A DNA stretch of 64,000 nucleotides. Source: Bryum argenteum. Taxonomy: Eukaryota; Streptophyta; Bryopsida; Bryales; Bryaceae. Shown here piece after piece: positions 48,957 through 60,266 of the stretch. The notes beneath the pieces are model-generated. The model was not told the DNA's origin. It was given only the letters and a program-made list of their open reading frames with translations, and ran no database searches. How positions within the stretch are numbered: the first letter of the stretch is position 1; each line of letters starts with the position of its first letter. The stretch lies in contig CM073330.1 of assembly GCA_037043015.1 (NCBI GenBank), forward strand, positions 13,224,512 through 13,288,511. Direction: 5' to 3'. A program made the translations under genes and the position numbers.

Positions 48957-49628
48957 ATGGAGGAGAAACAAATGTTTGAGAGGAAGGAGGTCGAGGAGAA
49001 TCAAAACTTTGAAAGGAAGGGGGACGAGGACAAGCCAAAGACTGAAAGGAAGAGGGACGAGGAGAAGAAGCCGCAGTTATTGCGAGGGAAAGCCCGACTC
49101 TACATCGCCATAGCGTTACTCTTACTGCTCTCGCTCGCAATCGTGGTCACAGTCCTGAGCCAAACAGTCTTCAAGTTCCGGGACCCGAACGTCTCCGTTC
49201 ACAATGTGAAGGTGCAGAACATGTCGCTAACCTTCGACATGCTATTGAGCCTCTCAGTGTCCGCAGATGTGCAAGTAGAGAACTCAAACTACTACGACTT
49301 CAAATACGACAACAGCACCGTGGTGCTCACGTACCGTGAGAAGCAAGTCGGCGACGAGAAGCTCCCCGGTGGCATCATAAGATCTCGGAGCGTTGCTGTC
49401 ATTCCCGCTGTCATTGCCGTTGAGGCTGTGAAGATCCTCGTGACGGAATTACAGGATATGACGTCCGGCGTCGCGAGCTTCGTTCTTGATGCCGTTGTTT
49501 CGGGGAAGATTAAACTGGCGGAGATCTACAAGCGGCGTGTGACTGCGATTTTGCATTGTGATGTGGAGATTTTTATTAGTAACCAGACTTTGAAGCACAA
49601 TATCTGCAAGCAAAGCATTCTAAGATGA
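48957..49628 (+). CDS. LEA_2 (NDR1/HIN1-like) membrane protein, single exon
   Basis: A 223-residue protein if read from the ATG in GCGATGGAGG; an upstream in-frame ATG at 48936 adds seven residues. Residues 1-45 are highly charged (repeated ERK and KRDEE motifs), followed by one membrane helix at 48-67 (YIAIALLLLLSLAIVVTVL). The extracytosolic LEA_2 beta-sandwich domain then starts FKFRDPNVSVHNVKVQNMSL and runs through VEVENxN-like ADVQVENSNYYDFKYDNSTV to the C-terminus. Such NHL proteins are plasma-membrane or ER anchored and linked to stress or defence; the precise role here is unknown. A damaged copy of its 3' third follows directly. Confidence 0.8.
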   Translation: MEEKQMFERKEVEENQNFERKGDEDKPKTERKRDEEKKPQLLRGKARLYIAIALLLLLSLAIVVTVLSQTVFKFRDPNVSVHNVKVQNMSLTFDMLLSLSVSADVQVENSNYYDFKYDNSTVVLTYREKQVGDEKLPGGIIRSRSVAVIPAVIAVEAVKILVTELQDMTSGVASFVLDAVVSGKIKLAEIYKRRVTAILHCDVEIFISNQTLKHNICKQSILR

Positions 49629-49734
49629 GCTTCCTCTCCAATTTTTTCTCGCTTTTTTCTTCATCTGTAACCAGAACGTCATTATTCTTTATTCGCGATT
49701 GAGTACCGATTGGCAAGCTCGCGGGTGACATAAC

Positions 49735-49975
49735 GAGGTTGCTCGTGACGGGATTACAAGATTTAACGACCGAGCGTTCTTTGATGCTGTTATCCCGGGA
49801 AAAGTTAAGTTGGCGGAGATCTGTAAGCGACGATTTTGCACTGTAATGTGGTGATCCAGACTTTGAAGCACAACAGATGCGAGCAAATCATTCTGATGTG
49901 AGCTTCCTCTTCAATTTTTTCTCGCTTTTTTCTTCATCGCCATGCAACCAGAACATTTCTGGCGCAGAATTTTCG
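49735..49975 (+). pseudogene. Truncated tandem copy of the LEA_2 gene 3' end
   Basis: Matches 49434-49680 of the gene: CTCGTGACGGGATTACAAGA, GTTAAGTTGGCGGAGATCTG, CCAGACTTTGAAGCACAA and, past the stop, GAGCTTCCTCTTCAATTTTT. Deletions break the frame, and the 5' two thirds are missing. Because the 3' UTR is also copied, this is a DNA-level duplication. Confidence 0.85.
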
Positions 49976-50718
49976 AGTTTGAGCTCCGATCGCCGCAACA
50001 TCGGGCCTTCGAACTCGATGTCCAACTTTTCCCGCTTTGCGACCGCTTTGTTGATTCAAATGTGAGCAACCACGCTTTTTGCTTCTTTACATTAGTGTAG
50101 AAATATCGTAACTCATATTGACCAGTTTTGTTAGGAGATTCGAAGTTAAGGTAGGTTAATTTATACAAGTTTCATAAGTTTTTGTATTGTAGATAATTTC
50201 TTACAATTCTTTTGGGGAAAAAGTACTCCCTCTATTCCATTATTTGAGAGAAACTTATTGGACAATCATAATGGGACGAAGGGAGGAAGTTTTGGTACTA
50301 GTGATCAACCTGATTATTGCGTTTTATATCTTTTTTATTTTTGGTTTCTTTGTGCACCTCCTTGAAACTGCGAGGAGTATATCTCTTCTGAAATGGTGGT
50401 GGAGATTGCAATTTAGTTGATGTATGTACTGACTAGTTGAGCTACAATTGTGTACCTTTCTTTGTGAGTGCATGATTGAGGATAGTTTTTTTTGAACAAA
50501 GCATAATTAGGAAATTTAAATCTCATCATTGCAATCATGTACTAGACTCCCGGGACATTCTGCTGTCGTTGGTCTCGCCCTCCAGACTCCCCCCAAGACA
50601 ACTTATGGTGTAGAATGTCCCAAGAGAGACCCGTCCTCTAGTACGACTAACCAAACAGTTCTAGTGCAGTAGAGGATGTGGATGTTATTTGACTTAGTTT
50701 TATTTACTAAATTGGAAC
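49976..50718. other. Intergenic, nothing recognised
   Basis: No gene or repeat supported. Confidence 0.4.
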
Positions 50719-51649
50719 ATAACCCCTAAAAATCCAGGAAAGCCGATTCGGTTTTCTGAGATTTCGGGCAGCTCATTTTAAGCATTTAAACTGATATTTT
50801 TGCCTAAGATTTTTATTGGGTGCTCCACATGCAGTAATGTGTATGTGGTAAAATTTTCAAAGTCAAATTTTAATTTTATAACCTTCATCTAGAAATTTTA
50901 GGTTTCAAGTCCAAATCGGGCAGTTTAAAATAATTTTTTTTAATTTATTTTTTTTTAGAAATATGTTCATTACCAAATTACTATTCAAATTCCAATGTGT
51001 CCGAAGTCAAAAAGTTTACCAATTTTACAAGGGCAGCCTCCAAAACTTTCAAAAACAATCTTCACAATTTCTAGTAATTTTACAATTTTTCTTTCAAAAA
51101 TTGCCAAAATTCGAGATTTTGGATTTTTTCCAAGATTTTTTTCAAAATTCACATTATCATAAATGCACCTTCTCACCGTCGAGATTTTTCTCAAACTAAA
51201 TATATCATACGTGGTGCTTGTTTTACTATATGGTTGTTTTTAGACCTTCTTTCATAAAATATTTTACATTAAGGTCAAAAAGTGGAATTGGTCTCTAAAA
51301 TTTTGCATGAGCATAACCAACTTGATTACCTACATGAAAAAAATGAGGGAAAAATATTTGGAATAACAATCATCAAGTTGCCCTTGGCACCATTTAGACA
51401 ATGCCTCTCACGCAGCGGCAAAAAAAAAGTGTTGGTCAAACTTTGATTGTTATGATCTCACAAATGAAAAACATCCAACGGTTGAAATTTTGACCAGTCC
51501 TTTGTATACAAGTTAGGTACAAGATCTTACGGTTCAAAGTCTAAAACCAGAAAAAAAAGTTTCTCCATTTCCCCATCTCCCAACGAAGGTGAAAAATGGC
51601 AGTTTTTGGTTCTGGAGGTCGAGGAAACCCCTGGATTTTTAGGGGATAA
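50719..51649 (-). mobile_element. TTAA-type element, 0.94-kb family, copy 2 (flanked by ATAA)
   Basis: An inverted, closely similar copy of 10505-11445, with termini CCCCTAAAAATCCAGG and CCTGGATTTTTAGGGG. Both immediate flanks read ATAA instead of TTAA, so it either used a non-canonical target or sits in a site altered later. Non-coding. Confidence 0.85.
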
Positions 51650-51654
51650 CATGG

Positions 51655-51900
51655 GGCAGGTGCTACACTAAAACTGTTGACTAGAATTAGATGCACTAAT
51701 TCTCATAAATATGTTATAAGTTTGTTGATCAAGATTTTTACCCTCTATATTGCTCAAGATGGAGATCTTCTGATAACATAAGCATCAATACTCTTGATAA
51801 AAATATTATGTCATGAGTAAGAGCTTATAAATTTTCCAAATCTTATTAAAAACTAACACTAATCAACATTAGTAGTGTACTCGCTACACTATGTACCATA
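51655..51900. mobile_element. Diverged relative of the 13922-14144 MITE
   Basis: Shares GCTACACTAAA, CATAAATATGTTATAAG, TTTACCCTCTATATTG and ACTAACACTAATCAACATTA in the same order, but the inverted ends are eroded. Confidence 0.55.
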
Positions 51901-52083
51901 ACATAACCACATGGCTTTCCACCTTTCATACTCACCTGAAGAAAGTTATTTGCTCTTTCTTAAGTATCTGAATCTGAAATTCACTTAGAATCTGAATCTT
52001 ACTTTCTTCTTCAGTGGATCAAAAGAAAGCTTTCAGTTACACATTTTCATGTTTGCTTTACATTCCCATAAGATCCATAAAGA

Positions 52084-52929
52084 TTAACCCCTAAAGCTCT
52101 GTGGTGTTTTTCGGGAGCTCGAAACCTCAAAATTGCAATTTGATACCTCTATGCACTTCCTGGAGTGTGTACCAATTTTTTTACTTTATTTAGAATTTCA
52201 ATCGTAAGATCTTGTAATTGAGCCTACTTTTAACCAATGATTCAAAATTTAATCATTGGATGTGTAGCACTTGTAAGAGCGTACCATCCAAAATTTGTCT
52301 CCCAAGTATTTTTCGGCATTGTGAAATTTGGTTTTGAATTTTTTGGAGGCTCGCCTTGTAAACTTGATATATTTTTTTTTGACTTGGGTCACTTTAGAAC
52401 TTAAGTACTGATTTAGATATAACCATATTTCCATAAAGAAATTTTTTAAAAAATTACTTTTATAAGTTGCCTTAGTAACTGCGGGTTGCAACCCTATTCG
52501 TGACTTTACAAATTTTACCGTGTACACTTTGCAGTATAAGGAGCACCGAGTAGAAATCCGGCCAAAAGGTTGAAACTTCCCCCTCCAAACATCAATCACA
52601 ACCGCTTCGTGCCAAATAGCCCAAATGAGACCAACTTCTTTCCTAAATCCTCTACTTATCTGACACATTGAGCCACTTAAGCCTATAATTGTTAGGAAGG
52701 ACACCGCTCCATTTCTAGAGTTGTCTAAGACATTTCTTCCCTTGCTTGGTAGAAAATTCCACCAAAGGTGTTCCATCCTCCCAAATAAAACGCCCTGGAT
52801 TCCAAATAAGCTTGTCAATCCTTCCATAGAACAAATGAATAACCTTCTTCGTAGGCCCTCTTTTAACAAGAGCAACTCTTACTCTCGAGATTTGCCCAAA
52901 CAGACTCACCTCCTCCTTTGAAATTTTGC
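52084..52929. mobile_element. Left half of a diverged TTAA element, plus an unidentified coding relic
   Basis: TTAA then CCCCTAAAGCTCTGTGG, related to the element at about 20794 and distantly to the 0.94-kb family; the right end is missing. At 52580-52910 the minus strand holds coding-like frames (LFGQISRVRVALVKRG, GLIWAIWHEAVVIDVW) reminiscent of the C-terminal region after LINE reverse transcriptases, broken by a frameshift near 52720. Family uncertain. The next TTAA element begins directly at 52930. Confidence 0.4.
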
Positions 52930-53325
52930 TTAACCTTTAGACACCCATGGGGTCTAAAACGGGCAGCCCAAAATTCGATCACATCATCTTTTGGACTTGG
53001 ACATCATAAATAGTGCACTTTTTGAACTTGGACATGATGAATGGACCAATCAATGATGAGCTTGCAACCTCCTACAAGGTTATGTACAACCCCAACCTAC
53101 CTACCACAATCCTTCTAAAGCACAAAATCACTCATACAAATTTTGATTTTAATTATAAAATCTCATTTTGTGGATGCATCATAAGAAGGTTATCGGTTTG
53201 ACATCAAAATATAAGTGAAAAGTTGCGTACATTGAGAGCTACATAGCAGATTCTATTGTGAGAGCTACATTGCAGATTCTATTGGAGAAAAGCCCCTCGG
53301 GCTCGCTTGGGCGTCTAAGGGTTAA
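52930..53325 (-). mobile_element. TTAA element, 365-bp family, copy 3
   Basis: TTAA both sides; termini CCTTTAGACACCC and GGGCGTCTAAGGG. Slightly longer than its relatives because of a 33-bp internal tandem duplication (GAGAGCTACATWGCAGATTC, about 53229-53285). Confidence 0.85.
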
Positions 53326-53500
53326 AGGTTAAGGAATTCTCAAAGGGTATTTTTACCCTTTGATGTTAAGGAATGCTCATGGGCCCAGTTAGCAATGACT
53401 TTTGGTCAAGAGTTCTAACAAGTTGCCTTCAGTGACAAACAGTAGTAGGTGAGCTCATTGATCAACTTGAACTTGATTACTCTTGTTGATATCATGGTTT

Positions 53501-53870
53501 TTAACCTTTAAACGCCTATGGGGTCTGAAACGGGCAGCCCAAAATTGGATCACAGCATCTTTTGGACTTGGATATCATGAATAGTGCACTTTTTGAACTT
53601 GGGCATCATGAATAGACCAATCAATGATGAGCTTGCAACCTCCTACAAGGTTATGTACAACCCCAACTTACCTACCACAATCCTTTCAAAGCACAAAATC
53701 ATTCATACAAATTGTGATTTGAATTATAAAATTTCACTTTTTGAATGCATTAGAAGAAGGTGACCAGTTTGACATCAAAATATAAGTGAAATGTTGAGTA
53801 CAATGAGAGCTACAGGGAAGATTCTGTTGGAATCATGCCCCTCGGGCTTGCTTGCGCGTTTAAGGGTTAG
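53501..53870 (-). mobile_element. TTAA element, 365-bp family, copy 4
   Basis: Left TTAA, right TTAG; termini CCTTTAAACGCC and GCGCGTTTAAGGG. Same orientation as copy 3, 175 bp away. Confidence 0.85.
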
Positions 53871-54093
53871 TGACGCTTCCTAACTGTTTACACACAAGGG
53901 CATAATAAGATGAGCTTTTTCCATGTTCAGTAATAAGAAATGTCTGTTTTTTTTATGTTTTTTTTATGCAAATCCAAAGTCTACAAACAAGTGCTGGGTG
54001 CTTTTCATTTGGAATTATGGGCCTTGCAACCTTCTTGGTTTTAAAATTGGAGGAAATGGAGATTTTGAAGTACATCATCCTTTTGTCATGAGT

Positions 54094-54523
54094 TTAACCC
54101 TTAAGCGCCCACAGTGTCGTTTTTCAACATTCTGGATGTGAGGCTCCGACTTTGGTGCACAACCCCGCTTTCATCCCATCGATTTTTCATCCGCCGTTTT
54201 TTTTGCTCAACTCCTCGGTGGGTTTACTCTACTCCCTCCTTGGATAAATAGTAAAAACCTTGATCCTCAATTTGTGAGAGTGGACGAAAGAGATTTTTCA
54301 TGAAAGTTTTGGTGGTGTGATCTTCACCCCTTTTTTGCATGGATCTTGAAATCCATACCTCCAAATGGCATGCAACTTAGAGGTCATACTAATTGCCATG
54401 CTCCAAAGAAGATCCTACGGTTGGATTTTCCATTTTCATCTTTTGTTTTTACGTAGTTTTGAAAAAATCAACATTATTACCAATTGTTAGGAGCTTTACC
54501 CCCCTTGGGCGTTTAGGGGTTAA
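54094..54523. mobile_element. TTAA element, 430-bp member
   Basis: TTAA both sides; termini CCCTTAAGCGCCC and GGGCGTTTAGGGG. The sub-terminal GTGTCGTTTTTCAACAT recalls the right end of the 1.5-kb element (ATGTCGTTTTTCGACAT), so these may share a parent. Non-coding. Confidence 0.8.
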
Positions 54524-55228
54524 AAACGTACTACCACTTGTTTGGGAAAACATGATTGTGCATTTGGAATACCAACATGGCTAGCATGTGTAACATGTGC
54601 AGTTGATAAAAGTCTAATTGGTAAGAAAATGCAAGTTTAATGTTATTAAGTTACATTCACTGTACAACATGATCATCACCTTTTTTACAGCCTACTTAAT
54701 TAAGTACTATTCCTCACCATATCAGTCTTGTTTGTATTTCTGATAGTGCTCAAAACTGGAGCGGTACCAATAACGGGGTACTAGGCTTCTTCACCCAAAG
54801 GTACATCAAAGCTTCTTTACTTAATAGTAGCATGTACTCACTGCAAAAATTTTAGGCCACTATTTACGAAACACCTATGAGACCGCCTTCAGAAATTCAT
54901 AGCAAATTGTAGAAGAGTCCAAAAATCATAAGATCCACTATGATTGTCATTTCACTTTCTTTCCACATGCATGGAAATTACTTCCATTATTATCTTCATT
55001 ACAGATTGGGAGATGTGAAAGTTTAGCACTATAATCTCATTAAATTTGGACTTATTTGCTTATCATGAATATTGATAAAGTGTTTAAATTTGCGGATTGT
55101 AGAACAATGTTGTTGGAAACGGATGGCTACTTCATTATCATTTCTAGTGGACAATGCTCAAATAGTCTATTGAAATGGTGATGAAAATCACAAGAAAAGA
55201 TCTATTCTCCATACAAACTAAGGGCCTA
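54524..55228. other. Intergenic, nothing recognised
   Basis: AT-rich, no gene or repeat supported. Confidence 0.5.
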
Positions 55229-55377
55229 TTTACACTATAATGGTGGAGAAGGCCATCGGTTGGTCAAGAATTTCATTTTCAACCAATCGCATGTGAAGAG
55301 TCTAGCTTTGAACCAATCAAATAATTGAGAATTCTCCTTAATTTCTTGACCGCGGAACTTCTCCACTATAGTGTAAA
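55229..55377. mobile_element. Small MITE, about 150 bp
   Basis: TTTACACTATAATGGTGGAG on the left and, inverted, TTTACACTATAGTGGAGAAG on the right. Inside, TTGGTCAAGAATTTC and CCAATCGCAT-like phrases are partly mirrored. Flanking bases are CTA and TTA, so a short target such as TWA is possible but not proven. Confidence 0.7.
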
Positions 55378-55707
55378 TTATGGTGGTAGTTGAAATATTT
55401 TCTTGAAAACTAAACTATTTAAGCTAGTAGAGCTCAAATTTCTCCTCAAACACTGCTATCGATATCCCCAAACACTGCTACAGATATCAAAGGGTGTATT
55501 TATGGGCTTGGTAAATACTCTTCATAGGTTTGTGTAATGTCAACTTGAATAATGTTTGTAAAATGAGCCAAAATTTATGCTAGTGTGATTAGAATGTTAG
55601 TTTTCCTAATTTTTTCTAACATGGCAGATCTTCAAAACATTTGAGGATAGATCAAATTTCAGTGCACACAGTCTTACGTTTCCATTTCAACTAAGGTAAT
55701 CTCTCCA

Positions 55708-56070
55708 AAGGCACCACAAGCCTTGGCTTGGTGGTTATGGCTTAGGCCTCCAATGAGGAGGTCGTGGGTTCTATTCCCCATGCCGGCGTGGTGCTCACCA
55801 CTATAGTCCACCCAATTAATTTGGCGGTCTTTGGACCTTGTTGCATGGGTACCGCAAAGCCCTTTGGGAGGATACTATGTCAAGTATCTTTAAGGCATTA
55901 GTAACTAGGCTAGAAACTAGCGTAGTTATAGTGTCCACCCTCGAGAGGGGAAGTAGTATTGTTCCAATTTCCCCTTGTCCGGTGGCCATCGGAACATTAA
56001 CATAACGAACAGACACTTCATTCACGCCGACCCTTAGAAAGGGACCGGAGTTTCTATCTATCTATCTATC
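55708..56070 (+). mobile_element. tRNA-derived SINE with 11-bp target duplication
   Basis: The head contains pol III-type boxes: A-like TTGGCTTGGTGG (55723-55734) and B box GGTTCTATTCC (55767-55777), 33 bp apart, as in tRNA genes. It ends in a TCTA simple repeat (56053-56070). The direct repeat TAATCTCTCCA flanks it at 55697-55707 and 56071-56081, the mark of LINE-mediated retroposition. The 363-bp length is large for a plant SINE; the non-tRNA body is not recognised. Confidence 0.85.
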
Positions 56071-56576
56071 TAATCTCTCCATATTCCACTTGCAATTGGG
56101 TGTCCGATGGTGCACAATTAACAAGTAGAAAAGCTTCAAGCACAAAACATAAACTTCTGTACAACAACTCTCACATTGAATCAGCAGTAGCCAGATTCAG
56201 CAATACCACTAATCAGTAAATCACATCCAAGACTCCTCCACAATCACAGAGGTTCACTTCGGTTCGATTCACGATCATCATGAGTTCGTATTCACCCACT
56301 ACAAAGAAAACCTCAGAGAGACAGAAACCACGAATTCTCATCAACAATAGGTAAAATAGAAAACATCACTTGGGGAGGGTGACACAACAACGGTATTCAT
56401 TTTGTTGCAGTTCTGCTTCGACAAAGCTTGGTTCTACAACTACGAACCTAGGTAGCAGTTCTTCATTGCACTTCCAGGTCTAAAAAGAAAATTGAAGAAA
56501 AAAAAAAATCTCTTCCCAAACCGTGCTTGCAATTTATGATAAATTAAAAGCAGAATCCTACAAAGGTCACATGAGT

Positions 56577-57766
56577 TCAACTTCTTAAATTATAATGATG
56601 AGACCTTGGAGGAAGTTGATCAAGCACATCACATTTAGCTCGGCAGATGATAAATGGTTTCAAGAATGACAACAACAACGTCATTGCTTCCATTTCTGAC
56701 CTGTCTCTTCCTGCTCCAAAACATTCTTGTACACTTACATCAGCATAAAAAATGTCGGGGATCAAGAGATTGAGAAGCGACCACAATCCTTGTATTTCAG
56801 TTGCAATCGGTGCACTCGTCAACAGGATACGTTGTTTGGCACTGTACGCAAGGCCTTGAAGTTCTATCCTTTTAGAACTTGTAGTTTTCTTCAAGCAATG
56901 TCCTTCATCCATAATAACACAATCCCATGTAACCCGTTTCAAGAACTTGCGGTCTTTCTTGAACTGTAAGTTGTTTCCTTCAAAAACGGAGTAACTTGTA
57001 ATCAAAATTTCAAACGGTGTCCTCTTCCCTTCTCCACTCTCATCGCAAATCTCTTCTTTCTTGCTTCCATGGTAGACCACCACATTGAGCGAAGGACACC
57101 ATCTTGCAAACTCTTGTTTCCAATGTTGTAGAAGGGATACAGGAGCAACAACCAAATGGGGTCCCAAATTTTCCTTTGCACATGTTTGAGCACCGCCAAG
57201 AAAGCTATCACTTGGAGGGTTTTCCCTAGACCCGTGTCATCTGCAATAATGGCCCCTCCCACACCCAATTTTCGCAACACCCACAAGAAGTTGATGCCTT
57301 CGATTTGGAATTTTTTGATATCACGAGTGGTGTCATTGTATGGAATGTTACATGCTCCATTAACATCTATTTTCTGCATAAGTTTCTGATCCATTGGACC
57401 CCAGTAAGCCCGCCGGGCGTGAGCAACTAGAGTGCACTTCTGCATAGCTTGATCAAATAACGACACCTTTTGCTTTTTACACTTTGGCTCGGAAGACTCA
57501 TTCTCTAAATCTCCTTCTTCAACCTCCGAATCTCTTTCTTCAACCTCTGAATCTCCTTCTTCAACCTCTGAATTCCACTCGTGCATATTCAAATCATCTG
57601 GGTCTCTCTCTACAACCTCTGAATTCCACTCCTGCATGTTTACATCATCATCTGAGTCACTCTCTGGTTTAACTTCGTTTGGGTCACTCTCTGGTTTTAC
57701 TTCGTTTGGATCACTCTCTGGTTTTACTTCGTTTTTCAAGCGACACCCACGAGGACGTTTCCCCAT
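56577..57766 (-). pseudogene. SNF2-family ATPase gene, N-terminal half only, frameshifted
   Basis: The minus strand starts MGKRPRGCRLKNEVKPESDP. The N-terminus has three NEVKPESDP repeats and a run of EVEERDSEVEEGD repeats. The SNF2 ATPase core follows: IPYNDTTRDIKKFQIEGINF, Walker A ADDTGLGKTLQ, VVAPVSLLQHW, the Walker B variant MDEGHCLK (DEAH in most), LTSAPIATEIQGLWSLLNLL (LTGTP is usual) and PFIICRAKCDVLDQLPP. One base is missing in the run at about 57163-57165 between the Walker A part and VVAPV; adding one G restores frame. The helicase C-terminal lobe (motifs IV-VI) is absent. A small exon-like block follows an acceptor at about 56480 but does not supply it. Likely a decayed Rad54/ERCC6-like gene; a homopolymer sequencing error could explain the frameshift but not the missing lobe. 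Confidence 0.75.
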
Positions 57767-58168
57767 CTTGACGAAGCTGCAGTCAATGCAGCCAACGGCA
57801 GATAAGAGACAGATGAGAGACGAGGGTATATATATACAATGAAAAATGAGAGTGCCTTGTTTCCTTTAATACTCTAGCTATCCCAGAAAGTAAAAGTGAA
57901 CGGGAAAATAAGTTTCATAAGTTCATAAAGTAAAAGAAGTAACCAGAAACACTTAAAACAACAATCCATTTATTACCATGATGATCCCCTGGAATAACGT
58001 CAGGGCTGCAACATAGAATCAATTAGAAGGTTCGGTAGTTTTATCACATAAGTCCCAAAAATACTATTCTGTACAGTATAGTACAAGGTCACTTGTTCTA
58101 TGACGAGGTCAGCATCAGCATCGTAAGCTATCCGACCACCAGCTTATTACTGTCCTACTACATGGAGT
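57767..58168. other. Intergenic between the SNF2 pseudogene and the BPA1-like gene
   Basis: Likely holds the 3' UTR of the BPA1-like gene. No other feature seen. Confidence 0.4.
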
Positions 58169-60266
58169 TCACAGAAGAAGGCCTTGCGTCGAAGGAGTAG
58201 TCTTTGTGGAGGAGCGCGGGGGTTCAGTTGCGTGCAAAGGCGAGTAATGATCGTAGCCAAAATTCGGGTACTGACCACCGACAGTGGACTGTGGAGGAGC
58301 TGCTCGTTCTGTAGAAGCTGGGTAAGAAGGCACTGTTCCATAGCCATCCGAGTGAACATCACTCCTGTGCTGCTCTGATTCCATCGTGCTCGCCTTCTCC
58401 TTCGCTTTCTGACCTACTTCAGCCGCTACCTGCTGTACTCTCGCGAAGGCTCCAGTCACCCACGATGCACCTGTCAGTATGTAACGATTCTTCATGAGAG
58501 CAGATCCTGCAACGGCAACCTGCTGTTCAGCGACAGCTAAAGCGGCCTTAGTCTTCTCAGAAACTTGGTATTTCTCATCGACAGCCTTCATCTGTTGATT
58601 CACAACCGCAGTCCCTGCTGTCAGCTTCTCACTGATCCCGGTACTTTTGTCGAAGTTCACCACCGAGGACTTGGCACTAGATGAAAGATCGTGCTTTTCA
58701 TCAAACTCCTTTGCCTTGCTGATAGCGTCCTTTCCGAGTACGAAGCCTCTGGCCAGCATGGTCGCAATAACATCCACTGCTTGGTTTGGGTTCCGCGATT
58801 CCTGAAAGGAAACCAACCAAAAGCTGAGCATAGTTGCTGATTGTACGAACAAAGATCCAATAGCAGGAATAACAATGCAATACGATATTACTTGGAGTGA
58901 TCACAAATAGTAAGAAGCAGTAAACAGCAAGTGACAGAAGTTTCGTATAATCATTGCAGGAATACAGTGTAGCTAACACATAGATTATGTTCACTACAAA
59001 ATATAAACCCTTACCTCATTGTTTCCAAATGCTTGCTCTCTTGGCATAGTGTTTATGCTAGGAGATAGTTCATCTTCCAACGCGGTGATGTTGACAGCTC
59101 TATCTACAACAGTGGCACCCTGCAGATCTCACATAATGAGCGTCAATGATCTCAGCAGTGTATATTTTTTAGTAAATTAGGAAGCATTGCAATCAAGACA
59201 AATTTCTATTGTGGTCTCAATGTGTGGAAAATTCTCTCACCGAGAGAAGAAGAGCAGTGTATAAAGCCTGAGCCTCTTTGAAAGTCACGAGGGCAACCTG
59301 TGTGTCACCATCCCTGCACAATCGGTGGAGTTAGTCATAAGCCCAAGTTAAACATTCAAACCTGATAAGCTTAAGCTAGTCCACAGTACGAACTCTTCTA
59401 GGCTGTTTAGAAGTATAACAGAGCTCACACAGACAGAAAAGATAACCCGATCCTGAGAGTTCAATAAAGTTGTACTAATAATGAAATGGTTCAAGAATCA
59501 GTTGCATGAGTAAATTAGAACTGTCAACGAGGTCGGTGACTTCAATGTAATCGGAGAAACTACTGTAATAATTGGTCCCATTCAAGAGATGTTAGAAACT
59601 ACTGTATTCTGGCATCTCTTGAATGGGACCAATTTTTATAGTCAGATATAAACCTAAATAACCTCAGCAAAATCTATGGATGTTAACCTGCAAATTTTTG
59701 AATTGAAAAATCCAAACCCTTGACTCCGTAGAGCAGAGTGCTAAATTTCAATACGCACCTGTGAAGTTCAATGTTCTCAATCTCCCCCGAAAATGAGAAG
59801 AAATCATGAATGTCATGCGCAGTGGCTTTAGCCGAAACATTAGTGACTTTTACAGTATTGGTCTGTCACAGGTTAACGAAAAAATCAGGTCAAGGAGATT
59901 TCACGAAACATGCCAGGCATCAAATTAATTGAGCTCCCAAATAGCATACTATCGTAATATCAATCAGTTCCGTTCTGAATGATACTACAGACTTTCTACC
60001 TAAAGAATCCTTAATGTAACATCTCGGAAAGTGAAAGCCCTCGATCTCATCTAAGTACACAAAAAACTCTCCGTTATAAACAACAGATCCACTTTAAATT
60101 TCTCGCAACCCTAACGATACAACCACGGACAATTTTCAAGAAAACTACAAAACTAGATCCCAATGAAAATAACAAAATAAATGGAGAAAGAGAGAGCTCT
60201 GCAAACAAAGACGAGCGAAAGACGAAGAAGTCTCCGTCTCTTGCCACTAACTAATCTTACCGTCAT
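58169..60266 (-). CDS. BPA1-like RRM protein (binding partner of ACD11 family), five exons
   Basis: Exons (minus): 60266-60261 (only ATGACG), 59862-59759, 59313-59241, 59119-59015 and 58801-58169. All junctions are GT-AG and in frame, and the total is 306 residues. The N-terminus is an RRM: TVKVTNVSAKATAHDIHDFF (RNP2 side), SFSGEIENIEL, and DTQVALVTFKEAQALYTALL (degenerate RNP1). The C-terminal half has the BPA1 signature: MLARGFVLGKDAISKAKEFD, KSTGISEKLTAGTAVVNQQM, VDEKYQVSEKTKAALAVAEQ and MKNRYILTGASWVTGAFARV, then EVGQKAKEK. A proline/serine-rich tail follows. In Arabidopsis, BPA1 binds the sphingolipid-transfer protein ACD11 and modulates cell death and immunity. The 6-nt first coding exon is notable. 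The gene is divergent from the DNA ligase gene. Confidence 0.92.

Noticed and set aside
55708-55790. A tRNA gene
   Set aside because: Pol III boxes are present, but no cloverleaf could be formed, and the unit is inside a 363-bp element with target duplication; it is a SINE head.
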